A stretch of 64,000 bases of DNA. Source: Sulfotelmatobacter sp963788225 (GTDB taxonomy: Bacteria > Acidobacteriota > Terriglobia > Terriglobales > Acidobacteriaceae). Every line of letters starts with the position of its first letter. Position 1 is the stretch's first letter. Shown one piece after another: positions 24,728 through 32,569 of this stretch. A model generated the notes under the pieces. It was given only the letters and a program-made list of their open reading frames with translations. It had not been told where the DNA came from and searched no databases. Location: the NCBI GenBank assembly GCA_963788225.1, contig CAWBGI010000001.1, positions 930,001-994,000 on the forward strand, read 5' to 3'. The position numbers and the translations under genes are program-made.

Positions 24728-25780
24728 TTAGAACGCAGTTCCGATGTTGGTCGCGCCGAAGTACTCACTCGAGTGGCTGAAGTGGCACTGCAGGCAGAAC
24801 CGGTTGGTCGAGGGCACGTGCGTCGGGTCATAAGGAGCGCCCGGGTTGTACGGTCCCTGAACGTAGAAGATGCTCGCAGCAGAGGTCACCTGGCCGCCGA
24901 AGATCGGCTGTGCGCCGTGTCCGGAAGCCGAGTAAACGTTCTGGACGTGCTGGTTGTGGCAGGTGGTGCAAACCACATACAGGTTGCCAGAAATGCCGTC
25001 GCCAGGATCCGCCAGGTTGGCAACTGCCGGAACGCCGTAAGACGAGATGAAATTCGCATAGGGCGAACCCGCGGTGGCTGTGATGGCATAGCTGCTGTTG
25101 CCAGTTCCGCTGAAGGTCACGATCATGCCGCCGGTCGTGGAACTCAGAGCGGCCTTGGCTACTGCGCCTAGGTTGGCCATCGGGCCTACTGGATGGTCGT
25201 TGGCATAGTCGCCAGCCACTCCGCCATCGTTACCAAGCAGGGTGGGAATTGGCTGATTTCCGTACAGGCTAACCGCCGGTGCCTGTCCGTTGGAGCCTTG
25301 TTGGCTAGCGAAGTTCAACAGACCAAACGATTGCTCATAAGCCTGCCCGCTCATCATCGCGCCCTTGCTGACGTTACCGTCGTGGCAGCTCAAACAAGTT
25401 GCAACGCCCGTGTACAGGGAGCCGCTGCCCCAATTCAAGCCAGCCAGGGTAATTGTGTAAGAACCGTCAAACGTGATCGAAGCATAACCAGTCTCGATCG
25501 GCATGGTGTCCGTGCCCCACAGGCCATTGTCGCCTTCTTCTTGCCCTGCCGGAGTGCGGGTGGTTCCTGTGCCGCTGATGATGTTGCCGCCTGAACCGCG
25601 TCCGCCGCTGTGCGGTGCGTGACAGCCCGCGCAACCACGGCCGCCGTTTTCGTGCGCGCCCTGGACGTCGGTTACCGGCTTGTAATTGAGAACGCCGCTC
25701 GGTTGGCCGGTATAAGTCTGCCCTAGGGCAAAGCTGCATACCGCCAGCGTGAACAGTACAACTAGTGCGAATTTCTTCAT
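24728..25780 (-). CDS. Secreted tetrahaem c-type cytochrome (paralogue)
   Basis: A 350-residue exported tetrahaem cytochrome, strongly similar from end to end to the protein at 15530. The signal peptide ends FALGQ; the four motifs are CAGCH, CLSCH, CTTCH and CLQCH. Identical blocks include AHENGGRGCAGCHAPHSG and SLYGNQPIPTLLGND. Differences cluster in the low-complexity segments and around the last haem (FSHSSE against FDHASE). I place the start at ATG 25780, which has AGGAGG seven bases upstream and begins a clean signal peptide; the open frame runs 246 bp further upstream but lacks support. It is a monocistronic unit: a strong terminator follows and a 480-bp regulatory gap precedes. Confidence 0.92.
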   Translation of the reverse strand: MKKFALVVLFTLAVCSFALGQTYTGQPSGVLNYKPVTDVQGAHENGGRGCAGCHAPHSGGRGSGGNIISGTGTTRTPAGQEEGDNGLWGTDTMPIETGYASITFDGSYTITLAGLNWGSGSLYTGVATCLSCHDGNVSKGAMMSGQAYEQSFGLLNFASQQGSNGQAPAVSLYGNQPIPTLLGNDGGVAGDYANDHPVGPMANLGAVAKAALSSTTGGMIVTFSGTGNSSYAITATAGSPYANFISSYGVPAVANLADPGDGISGNLYVVCTTCHNQHVQNVYSASGHGAQPIFGGQVTSAASIFYVQGPYNPGAPYDPTHVPSTNRFCLQCHFSHSSEYFGATNIGTAF

Positions 25781-26099
25781 TGAAGTGCCTCCTGTTGATT
25801 TGCAAATCATTATTGCCGTGTTACGGATTGCGTTTTGAACTACCTCGAGGTGATGCTTTTGGCTGCCCGAGGACAACCAAACTCGTTGCCGGCCCGTTTC
25901 GGCCGCTGAATCCTGAAGTGCTCGACTTTGAGCTACCGGGTTCATACTCACCAGTGCAATTGCACGAGCCGCACCGTAGTTTCCCACCAGGGGGGATTTG
26001 TTACTTCCGATGTAACTACTTGCCACATAAGGAGTTCCTCATTACCAGCAGGTGTTGCAAAACTCCACAAAAGCCGGCTTATGTTGAATAATGAGTCAT

Positions 26100-26131
26100 C
26101 TCCCGCAGTTAGCTGGTGAAATCACCCAAGG
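26100..26131 (-). promoter_or_regulatory. Conserved upstream element, copy B
   Basis: TCCCGCAG (26101) plus 5 bp, then TGGTGAAATCACCCAAGG. It contains the small palindrome GGTGA-AA-TCACC. It lies about 320 bp upstream of the tetrahaem start at 25780. See copies A and C. Confidence 0.5.
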
Positions 26132-26135
26132 AAAA

Positions 26136-26262
26136 CCAGTTGCCAGCTGCCAGTTGCCAGCCGCCAGCAACTACCCACGAAAACTGAGGGACCGCCCGGG
26201 GCGGTCCTTGTCTTGGTCTTGATTTTGGTCTTACTGGCAACTGGCTACTGGCAACTGGCGGC
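26136..26262. repeat. Inverted short tandem repeats flanking a hairpin
   Basis: Units of CCAGTTGCCAG at 26136-26167 are matched by CTGGCAACTGG units at 26234-26262. They enclose the hairpin at 26189-26207. Like the array at 24481-24653, it sits between the end of one minus-strand cytochrome unit and the regulatory region of the next. Confidence 0.7.
26189..26207 (-). terminator. GC-rich hairpin, likely terminator of NHL operon
   Basis: GGACCGCC pairs with GGCGGTCC across a 3-base loop. On the minus strand it is followed by CTCAGTTTT, a weak T tract. It is 56 bp downstream of the NHL stop codon. Confidence 0.65.
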
Positions 26263-27636
26263 TTATTTAGGCGGAACTGGCGCATCTGGCAGCTTCATCG
26301 CCTGCCTGGGCGCCGGAGTTGGTGTGGCTGCAGCTGGCGACGCGCTGGCCGGAGCTGTGGCAGCCGGCGCAGCGGCAGTTGACGCAGTGCCAGTTGCCGC
26401 AGTTGCACCCCTCGTTGCGTTCCGCTCCTGCGCTTTCTTTTCCAGCTCGGCTTTTCGGCGCTCGGCCTCAGCCTTCGCCTCATCATTCGTTATGTAGCGG
26501 TACATCTGCGTGCGCCCCAGCATTTGCTCGGAGGTGAAAATGCGATGCAGCTTGTTGTTGACGCACAGGCCAGTCAGCGCCTCGAACTGTCCCGGCAGAA
26601 TTCCAAATCCTCCCATGCCCAGCAGCAAACGCCCAGTGGGGGTGAACACCTGCAGCCGGTTCAACATCGCATCGGCGACCCAAACGTGCCCGTCGGAATC
26701 GATGGCAACGCCCTTGGGCCGCGCGAAGTCCCCAGGCCCATCGCCATTCTTGCCCCATTGGCGGATGAAGACGCCATCGGCGTCAAAAACCTCGATACGG
26801 TCGTTCCACGTATCGGATACATAAAGGTTGCCGTCCTTATCCACCGCGACGTTGGTCGGCTTCGAGAAGTTTCCCGGATCGGTGAGGGTATGCATTTTCC
26901 CGGTGGTTCCGATGCGGCGCAAAAGCTTGTAGCTGTCGGCATCGTAAACCAGCACCTGATCGAGTTCCGTGTCGGCCACATAGATGAAGCGGTTTTCGGT
27001 GTCGATGGCGATGCCGTTCGGATCTTTCATCACGTCGTCGCCGAAACCGGTCTGCAATTCATGCTTGGCGTTGAACACGAGAACGTGATGCAGTTCGCCA
27101 TCGGAAACAAACAGGTCGTCGTTATCGTCCATAGCCAGTCCAAAGATGGATCCAAACTTCGCATGCACGCCATGCTTGATTAGCTCGACGTCATTGTTTT
27201 CCGTGTTGAAGACGAAGATGGCGCCCACCTTGGTGTCGGCCACGTACAGCCGCCCGCGCGAATCAACCGCCAGCCCGTAAGGTGCGATGAGCTGAAAACG
27301 CACTTTCTTGCCGCCGTTCTTATCAGTCTCCGGCGCGGTGCCTGCCATACGGTCCATCCACGAAGCTTTCGGCTTGGACTTGCCCGGCTGGGGAATTTCC
27401 GGCCTCTCGGCGGAGAAGTAATCGAGATACTTCAGCCGCGGAATCGCGGGAGGCGCAGGAAACACGACTACCTTGGTAAAGTCCGGCGCGGTTCGCGCAG
27501 GCGGCGGAGGAGGCTCTGCCTTCTTTTTCTTTTTGTCACCGAGGGCCGCTGGCGCAGCCCAGGTCAAGGCCAGCACAACCAGCACCAGCGCTCCCACAAA
27601 TTGTTTGCGCATCGATTTCTGCCCACAGTCAGACAT
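26263..27636 (-). CDS. NHL-repeat beta-propeller protein with Ala/Pro-rich tail
   Basis: A 457-residue exported protein. It has a signal peptide (about 1-33, ending AALG), a Lys-rich then Pro-rich linker, and about six NHL blades between residues 90 and 385, for example NVAVDKDGNLYVSDTWNDR and KGVAIDSDGHVWVADAMLN. The C-terminal tail of about 60 residues is low-complexity Ala/Pro/Thr, probably disordered. It differs from the NHL protein at 20229 in its longer linker and tail. The ATG has AGGAGGG eight bases upstream and starts 2 bp after the 16-haem cytochrome stop, so the two are translated together. Its role with the cytochrome is likely structural or binding, but not proven. Confidence 0.85.
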   Translation of the reverse strand: MSDCGQKSMRKQFVGALVLVVLALTWAAPAALGDKKKKKAEPPPPPARTAPDFTKVVVFPAPPAIPRLKYLDYFSAERPEIPQPGKSKPKASWMDRMAGTAPETDKNGGKKVRFQLIAPYGLAVDSRGRLYVADTKVGAIFVFNTENNDVELIKHGVHAKFGSIFGLAMDDNDDLFVSDGELHHVLVFNAKHELQTGFGDDVMKDPNGIAIDTENRFIYVADTELDQVLVYDADSYKLLRRIGTTGKMHTLTDPGNFSKPTNVAVDKDGNLYVSDTWNDRIEVFDADGVFIRQWGKNGDGPGDFARPKGVAIDSDGHVWVADAMLNRLQVFTPTGRLLLGMGGFGILPGQFEALTGLCVNNKLHRIFTSEQMLGRTQMYRYITNDEAKAEAERRKAELEKKAQERNATRGATAATGTASTAAAPAATAPASASPAAATPTPAPRQAMKLPDAPVPPK

Positions 27637-27638
27637 TG

Positions 27639-29111
27639 CTACTGCCCTCCTTTTGACGACCCCGAACCAATGATCCCCTTGTGACAGGTCTTGCAGAATG
27701 CCTGATTATTCGCCTGATCTTTTATCAGCAGATCAGGCTGCGCCGACGCGTGCGGCTGATGGCAGGTCAGGCAATTGATCGGGGTCACGACTTTGGTCAG
27801 ATCGTTCGGATCCACCAAGTCCGAAACCGGATGCCGTTCCACGGGATGGCCCGTCCCATACTTCAGCGGAATAACCGGCACCTTGTTGAAATAGTCCTCC
27901 GGCAACTTGACCGTGCCGTCGAAGATCGTTACCAGATGTTCGCTCTCCAGCTTCTTCGGCTTGGCGTCGGGACCGTGGCACTCCAGGCACAGCGGGTTGG
28001 GTTTGTTCACCCGCAGCAGATGCTCATTATTATTGCCGTGCGGATCGTGACAGATGGCGCATCCCTGCTCGAAAGCCGGCTGATGCGCATAGTGTTTTTT
28101 GCCCTGCTCTGCCTGATCGCTGTGGCAGCCCAGGCAAACCGCAACCCCGTTCGGCTTGGGGAATCCCGGGGAGCGGCCGGCATGGGGATTGTGGCAGTCA
28201 GTACAATCGCCCGCTGCGCCCGGGTGCGGAACTTTCGCTTTGTCAATCTGTTCGGCCTTGTCGGCGTGGCAGGTGACGCATATTTCTTTTGCTGTGGCTG
28301 CGGTCAGGACCACCTTACCATCCTTCGCGGGCAGGTGGCAGGTATCGCACGACTTCGATTCAAACGGATTGTGCATGAAGGCCCGCATCAGCTTCGGCGC
28401 CGCCGACTGATGCGGATCGTGGCATGAGAGGCAGTCGGCCTTTTCGAACGGCTGCCCCTGATGCGTCTTCACCAGAGCGGCGTCCTTTACATCGTGGCAA
28501 TCGACGCAGAGCGCGGGAGCGTCTTTGGTCAAATGGTAATCAAACTCGCGCTTGCCCCGTTCCCCGGTCTTGTGCGTGATGTGGCAAGTCGAGCAGCCCA
28601 TGTCGAGCGCTGCGTGGCGGCTTCCCTTCTCCGCAACATTCGTTCCCTGGGTGTGGCAAGTGAGGCAAAGATTGTCTTTCTTGGAGTCGCCGGTGGTGTC
28701 CTTCAGCAACTGATTCTTGTTGTCGGAGGTATGCGGATCGTGGCAAGTCAGGCAATCGCGAACCGCCGGCGGGTGTACTTGTCCCTTGATCTGCGTAGCA
28801 TCTTTGTCGGCGTGGCAGGTGAGGCACATCTTGTAGGGAGTAGCGGTGATCAGCTTGACCCGCGTCGTTTGCCGCGTGACCCGCACCTCATGACAACTCA
28901 TGCAGCCCATGGCAATCGCGGAGTGCACCGCCTTGCCCTTGGTCTTGTCTTCATGGCAGCCAAGACAGGTGGAGGCATCCGCCTTCGGATCGAGAGGAAC
29001 TGGATGCTCCTTGGCGGAAACGCGGCCCGCAAACGCGAACACAAGCAGGAAAATGAGCGCGCCTAGTTTGTGCCTGTTCCCGAACTTAGACGTGAAGGAT
29101 CCCACACCCAC
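27639..29111 (-). CDS. Exported 16-haem c-type cytochrome
   Basis: A multihaem cytochrome of 490 residues from the preferred start. I count sixteen CXXCH motifs spread evenly at roughly 20-40-residue intervals, many in the form CXXCHDPH or CXXCHADK, so haem density is high and most haems should be bis-histidine ligated. A signal peptide ends RVSA. GTG 29111 is preferred over ATG 29138 because GAGGAGG lies five bases before it and the resulting N-terminus is basic; the ATG has no ribosome-binding site and would add an acidic leader. Repeats such as TCHDPH suggest growth by internal duplication. It is the first gene of a two-gene unit with the NHL protein and divergent from resB-ccsA. Confidence 0.9.
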   Translation of the reverse strand: MGVGSFTSKFGNRHKLGALIFLLVFAFAGRVSAKEHPVPLDPKADASTCLGCHEDKTKGKAVHSAIAMGCMSCHEVRVTRQTTRVKLITATPYKMCLTCHADKDATQIKGQVHPPAVRDCLTCHDPHTSDNKNQLLKDTTGDSKKDNLCLTCHTQGTNVAEKGSRHAALDMGCSTCHITHKTGERGKREFDYHLTKDAPALCVDCHDVKDAALVKTHQGQPFEKADCLSCHDPHQSAAPKLMRAFMHNPFESKSCDTCHLPAKDGKVVLTAATAKEICVTCHADKAEQIDKAKVPHPGAAGDCTDCHNPHAGRSPGFPKPNGVAVCLGCHSDQAEQGKKHYAHQPAFEQGCAICHDPHGNNNEHLLRVNKPNPLCLECHGPDAKPKKLESEHLVTIFDGTVKLPEDYFNKVPVIPLKYGTGHPVERHPVSDLVDPNDLTKVVTPINCLTCHQPHASAQPDLLIKDQANNQAFCKTCHKGIIGSGSSKGGQ

Positions 29112-29138
29112 AACTGCCTCCTCAGATGCTGGTTGCAT

Positions 29139-29156
29139 GATGCTTGTGCAAGCATC
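29139..29156. promoter_or_regulatory. Palindrome just upstream of the 16-haem gene
   Basis: GATGCTTGTGCAAGCATC has perfect 8-bp arms around a 2-bp centre. It lies 28 bp upstream of the preferred GTG start, in the position of the leader or an operator. No second copy was seen in the window. Confidence 0.5.
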
Positions 29157-29287
29157 TCGCCTTTGTTTCCCGCTTCGGTAGATTTCTAAACCTCCTTTGT
29201 AACAGATTGCAACAGAATCAGTTGACGATCTGGTTCGACTCCGCGGAGAATCGCACTCGTCATCGGATCCCGTCAGGTTGGGGGCTT

Positions 29288-29320
29288 ATCCCACAGTGCA
29301 ATGGTCAAAATCACCCAAAG
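29288..29320 (-). promoter_or_regulatory. Conserved upstream element, copy C
   Basis: TCCCACAG (29289) plus 5 bp, then TGGTCAAAATCACCCAAAG. It lies about 180-210 bp upstream of the 16-haem cytochrome start. It matches copies A and B in both blocks, with a one-base difference in internal spacing. Confidence 0.5.
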
Positions 29321-29422
29321 TAACTAGGCTCACGCTTCCATGCTCTTGGAGCCTGAAAATTGGACCTGCGCAACCCACTCCGGGCCTGTGATCAGTTCTG
29401 CCAGTTTGGGACCCGGTTCCTC

Positions 29423-29449
29423 TGTGATTTCAGTCACATGCGAATGTGA
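29423..29449. promoter_or_regulatory. CRP/FNR-type triple half-site array
   Basis: TGTGA-N6-TCACA-N6-TGTGA with exact 11-bp steps. The last two half-sites also form TCACATGCGAATGTGA, the same outward-facing palindrome type as at 15325. It is 251 bp upstream of resB and about 310 bp upstream of the divergent 16-haem gene, so it could serve either. Confidence 0.75.
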
Positions 29450-29699
29450 TGTTATGACATGAAAAGTGTGCGCCTCAGAATGAATTCGGCCGAAATCACA
29501 TTGCTTTAACAGCTTCTTCTGGACTATCACCCTGCGTGAAATTCCCGTGCAAGTCCAATCCATTGTGTGATTTGGCACAAACGAGCCCCGGCGAGTTTTC
29601 TAACCAATCCTGCCTATTCTCTGGAATTTCAGCAACTTCCGCAGTTTCTCCGTAATGGCGCAAGACGTGCTTTGCTTATGCGGGGAAGGGGGAACACAA

Positions 29700-31139
29700 A
29701 TGGGGGCACAAGTCCAATCTGTACCTCGAAAAGTCTGGCAAACCCTCGGCGCAATCAAGACCGGCGTCATTTTGCTGATCCTCGTCGTTATCCTCTCGGC
29801 AGCAGGAACCGTGATTCTGCAGCGGCCCGCAACCGAAGCCGAGGAGATGCAGCGTGCCTATTCGCCTCAAGTACTGCGCCTGCTCGATGCACTGAAGCTT
29901 ACCGACGTCTTTCACGCCTGGTGGTTCGTACTGCTGCTGAGCCTGGTCAGCCTCAGCATCATTTCCGCTTCGATTCAGCGCTTTCCCAATGCCTGGAGAT
30001 TTTTCTCGCGTCCTTATAAGAGTCCTGATGAAGCTTTCCGCAAAGGGCTGCCTGGTCACGCACTGATTCCGATAAAAGACGAAGAGACCGCATTGAGCGT
30101 CGCAGAACGCGTGTTGCAAAAGGCCGGCTTCAGGCCGGAGCGCATTGTGCGCCAGAACAGCTTTTCGCTCTTCGGCGAGCGCAACCGCCTTTCTGAAATG
30201 GCGGTTTATATCGTGCACGCCAGCTTGCTTCTCATTTTTCTTGGCGGCATCGTCAACGCGCTCTACGGCTGGCGTGGATTCGTCATGCTGACCCGCGGGC
30301 AAGAGTCGAGCCAAGTGAAGCCGCAGAACGGAAGCGCTCGACAGTTGCCCTTTGCCGTACGCTGTGACGGCGCTGGCCAGGAGAACTATGCTGACGGATC
30401 TCCGAAACGTTGGTGGTCCGATCTCTCAGTGGTGAAGGACGGGCAAGTCATCCTGCGCAAGCAGATCGTGGTCAATGATCCACTGGTTTATCGCGGAGTG
30501 CGTTTTTATCAGGCAAGCTACGGCAACACCGGCAAGCTCGACTCGTTAGCGCTCACCGCCACGCCGCGGGTAGGCCAGGACCCAAAAGAATTCACAATTG
30601 GTCTGAACGAGACGCACACCCTGGACGCCGATACTACGGTTCAACTCGCCGAGTTTATTCCTGACTATGTGGTGCAGGATGGTCATGTGTATGCCCGCTC
30701 CACTGAGCTGGAAAATCCAGCGGCCCATCTGATCGTGGAATCCAAGAAATCAGGTCAAGCGATAAACGTCTGGGTCGGTTCAGGCTTGGAAGAAGACGCT
30801 GCTTCGCCCTACACATTTCGAGGCAAGGATGTACAAATGGCTTACTTCACCGGCCTCGAGGTCTCGCACGAGCCCGGGCAGTGGTCAGTGTGGGGTGGCG
30901 TAATCCTCATGGGATTCGGCCTCGCTTTGGTGTTTTACTTCGTCCACAAGCGGGTGTGGGCTGTGCCGGTGCGAGACGCCCGTGGCCAATTAAAACTTTG
31001 GATTGGCGGCACCGCAAACAAAAATAAAGATGCATTCGCGCAGCAATTTCGCCATGTAGTTGAGCAAATCGAGTCCGAACTCAAGATTTCATCGAAGGCA
31101 GGCGCCGAGGCGCCCGCCGCTGCACTCGCCGGAAAATAA
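29700..31139 (+). CDS. resB: ResB-like cytochrome c biogenesis protein
   Basis: A 479-residue membrane protein of the ResB/Ccs1 family, half of the System II machinery that carries haem across the membrane and ligates it to CXXCH motifs. It has two membrane helices near the N-terminus (about 20-40 and 65-90), a third near 165-190, a large periplasmic domain (about 200-385) and a last helix at about 390-415. ATG 29700 is chosen over an in-frame ATG 45 bp upstream because GGGGAAGGGGG precedes it and the protein then starts as expected. It is directly followed by ccsA, its obligate partner. An active System II is required by the many haems encoded nearby. Confidence 0.9.
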   Translation: MGAQVQSVPRKVWQTLGAIKTGVILLILVVILSAAGTVILQRPATEAEEMQRAYSPQVLRLLDALKLTDVFHAWWFVLLLSLVSLSIISASIQRFPNAWRFFSRPYKSPDEAFRKGLPGHALIPIKDEETALSVAERVLQKAGFRPERIVRQNSFSLFGERNRLSEMAVYIVHASLLLIFLGGIVNALYGWRGFVMLTRGQESSQVKPQNGSARQLPFAVRCDGAGQENYADGSPKRWWSDLSVVKDGQVILRKQIVVNDPLVYRGVRFYQASYGNTGKLDSLALTATPRVGQDPKEFTIGLNETHTLDADTTVQLAEFIPDYVVQDGHVYARSTELENPAAHLIVESKKSGQAINVWVGSGLEEDAASPYTFRGKDVQMAYFTGLEVSHEPGQWSVWGGVILMGFGLALVFYFVHKRVWAVPVRDARGQLKLWIGGTANKNKDAFAQQFRHVVEQIESELKISSKAGAEAPAAALAGK

Positions 31140-31162
31140 ATTCGGCAACGGAGGAAGCGGTT

Positions 31163-32569
31163 ATGGCACGAGTCGCAAAAGCCGAACAGCAACCAGCAGT
31201 AGCCACCGGTGCAACGCTGGTTGTAATGGTAGGACTAGGGGTCGCCTTCCTGCTGTTCATGGCGTTTCTGAACGTGGTCAAGAGCGGCAACCTGCTCAAC
31301 GACTCCAATCTGCTTTACGCAGCGCTCATCTTTTACGCGGGCGCGGGAACGCTTTATCTCGCCTTTGGCATCACCGGCCTTCCCTCCTACATTCGCTTCG
31401 CCTCTCTGGCCACATGGGCAGGATTGCTGGCCAACACGGGCGCGGTGGCGCGCCGCTGGTATGAGGCAGGGCATCCGCCGTTCGCCAGCATCTACGAGAT
31501 GCTGCTCATGTTCGTCTGGACGCTCGCCGTGCTCACGCTGATCGCCGAGAAAAAATACGGCGTGAAGATCATCGGCACGGTGACCATGCCCGTCGCGATT
31601 GTCGGCGTGATCCTGATGCAGTTGCTGCGCACCGAGGTTCGTCCACTGGTGCCCGCACTGCAATCGACCTGGCTGCACGTGCACGTCACGCTGGCCATGC
31701 TGGCCTATGCGGCCTGCGCCCTGAGCTTCGCCTTGGCCATGATGTTCCTCATCCAGGACAAGATGAAAACCGAAACTTTTCTGGCCGCGACCAGCCTGTT
31801 TACCGTGGCCACGTATGCCGCCATTCTGACCCGGTTCGAAAAATGGGGAGGACTCAGCGTCGTCGCCTGGAACCCGGAAGAAAAGTCGGAAGTGTTCATC
31901 GCAAAAGGCGTAAGGCTTTTCGTGGTGATTCCCGACCTCGGCTGGTTGATGGTTTTGGTCTTAGCCGCAGTGGCTGCTCCACTGTTTCTTTATCTGATCT
32001 GGCGCAAGACGCAAGACGCTGGATTGCTCACCATGGCCAATCGAGCGGTATTCCTCAGCATTCTGCTGCAGATCCTTGCCCTCGCGTTCTTTGTGTTGCG
32101 GGCACGCGACGGCCGTTATGCCTCCCTCGACGCCGAGGGCTTGTTCCCCACGACCCTAGCTGCCAGCCCGTTCATTCTCTCCGGCCTCATCGGAACAATC
32201 TTTGTCTCGCTGTTGTACTTACTGCTGCTGTGGAGGCGCGACGATCTCGAGCGCATGTTGCCCAAGGCGGACGAACTCGACCGCATCACTTACAAAACCA
32301 TCGCGATCGCATTTCCCTTACTCACCCTGATGATCGCGGCGGGCGCTTACTGGGCCAATCGCACCTGGGGATCGTATTGGAGCTGGGATCCAAAAGAAAC
32401 CTGGGCGGCGATTACTTGGCTGGTGTATGCCGGTTACTTGCACATGCGCATCACTCGCGGATGGCGGGGCCGGCGCGCCGCCTACTTCGCCATTGCAGGC
32501 TTTGCTGTAGTGATGTTCACCTTCTTCGGAGTAACCTACTTGTTGCCGGGATTGCACGCTTATGCCTGA
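31163..32569 (+). CDS. ccsA: CcsA-type cytochrome c assembly protein
   Basis: A 468-residue polytopic protein of the CcsA/CcmC/CcmF haem-handling family. The tryptophan-rich WWD signature appears as TWGSYWSWDPKETWAA (about 412-427) and lies on the outer face, where haem is presented. Histidines flanking it (for example in YLHMR) would ligate haem. It is longer than many CcsA proteins because of an extra N-terminal membrane region. It forms the System II synthase with ResB and starts 23 bp after the resB stop. Its stop overlaps the start of the histidine-kinase gene by 8 bp (ATGCCTGA), so maturation genes and the two-component system form one operon. Confidence 0.92.
   Translation: MARVAKAEQQPAVATGATLVVMVGLGVAFLLFMAFLNVVKSGNLLNDSNLLYAALIFYAGAGTLYLAFGITGLPSYIRFASLATWAGLLANTGAVARRWYEAGHPPFASIYEMLLMFVWTLAVLTLIAEKKYGVKIIGTVTMPVAIVGVILMQLLRTEVRPLVPALQSTWLHVHVTLAMLAYAACALSFALAMMFLIQDKMKTETFLAATSLFTVATYAAILTRFEKWGGLSVVAWNPEEKSEVFIAKGVRLFVVIPDLGWLMVLVLAAVAAPLFLYLIWRKTQDAGLLTMANRAVFLSILLQILALAFFVLRARDGRYASLDAEGLFPTTLAASPFILSGLIGTIFVSLLYLLLLWRRDDLERMLPKADELDRITYKTIAIAFPLLTLMIAAGAYWANRTWGSYWSWDPKETWAAITWLVYAGYLHMRITRGWRGRRAAYFAIAGFAVVMFTFFGVTYLLPGLHAYA

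Larger units (their letters stand above)
25781..26262. other. 480-bp gap between tetrahaem gene and NHL/16-haem operon
   Basis: No gene was recognised. Contents in order: the ribosome-binding site and leader of the tetrahaem gene; about 250 bp without recognisable features; element copy B (26100-26131); then inverted short tandem repeats around a GC-rich hairpin that probably terminates the NHL operon. Confidence 0.7.
29139..29699. other. Divergent regulatory region, 16-haem operon / resB operon
   Basis: This 561-bp gap contains no recognisable gene. It holds the start-proximal palindrome (29139-29156), element copy C (29288-29320) and the CRP/FNR-type array (29423-29449). A TTGGCAC at 29574 recalls half of a sigma-54 promoter but lacks a correctly spaced GC. 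Confidence 0.7.

Noticed and set aside
25781..26026. 82-codon N-terminal extension of the tetrahaem cytochrome
   Set aside because: The extension lacks a ribosome-binding site, would bury the signal peptide, and is absent from the paralogue at 15530.
29574..29590. TTGGCAC... as a sigma-54 promoter before resB
   Set aside because: The GG and GC are nine bases apart instead of ten and the -12 element is poor.
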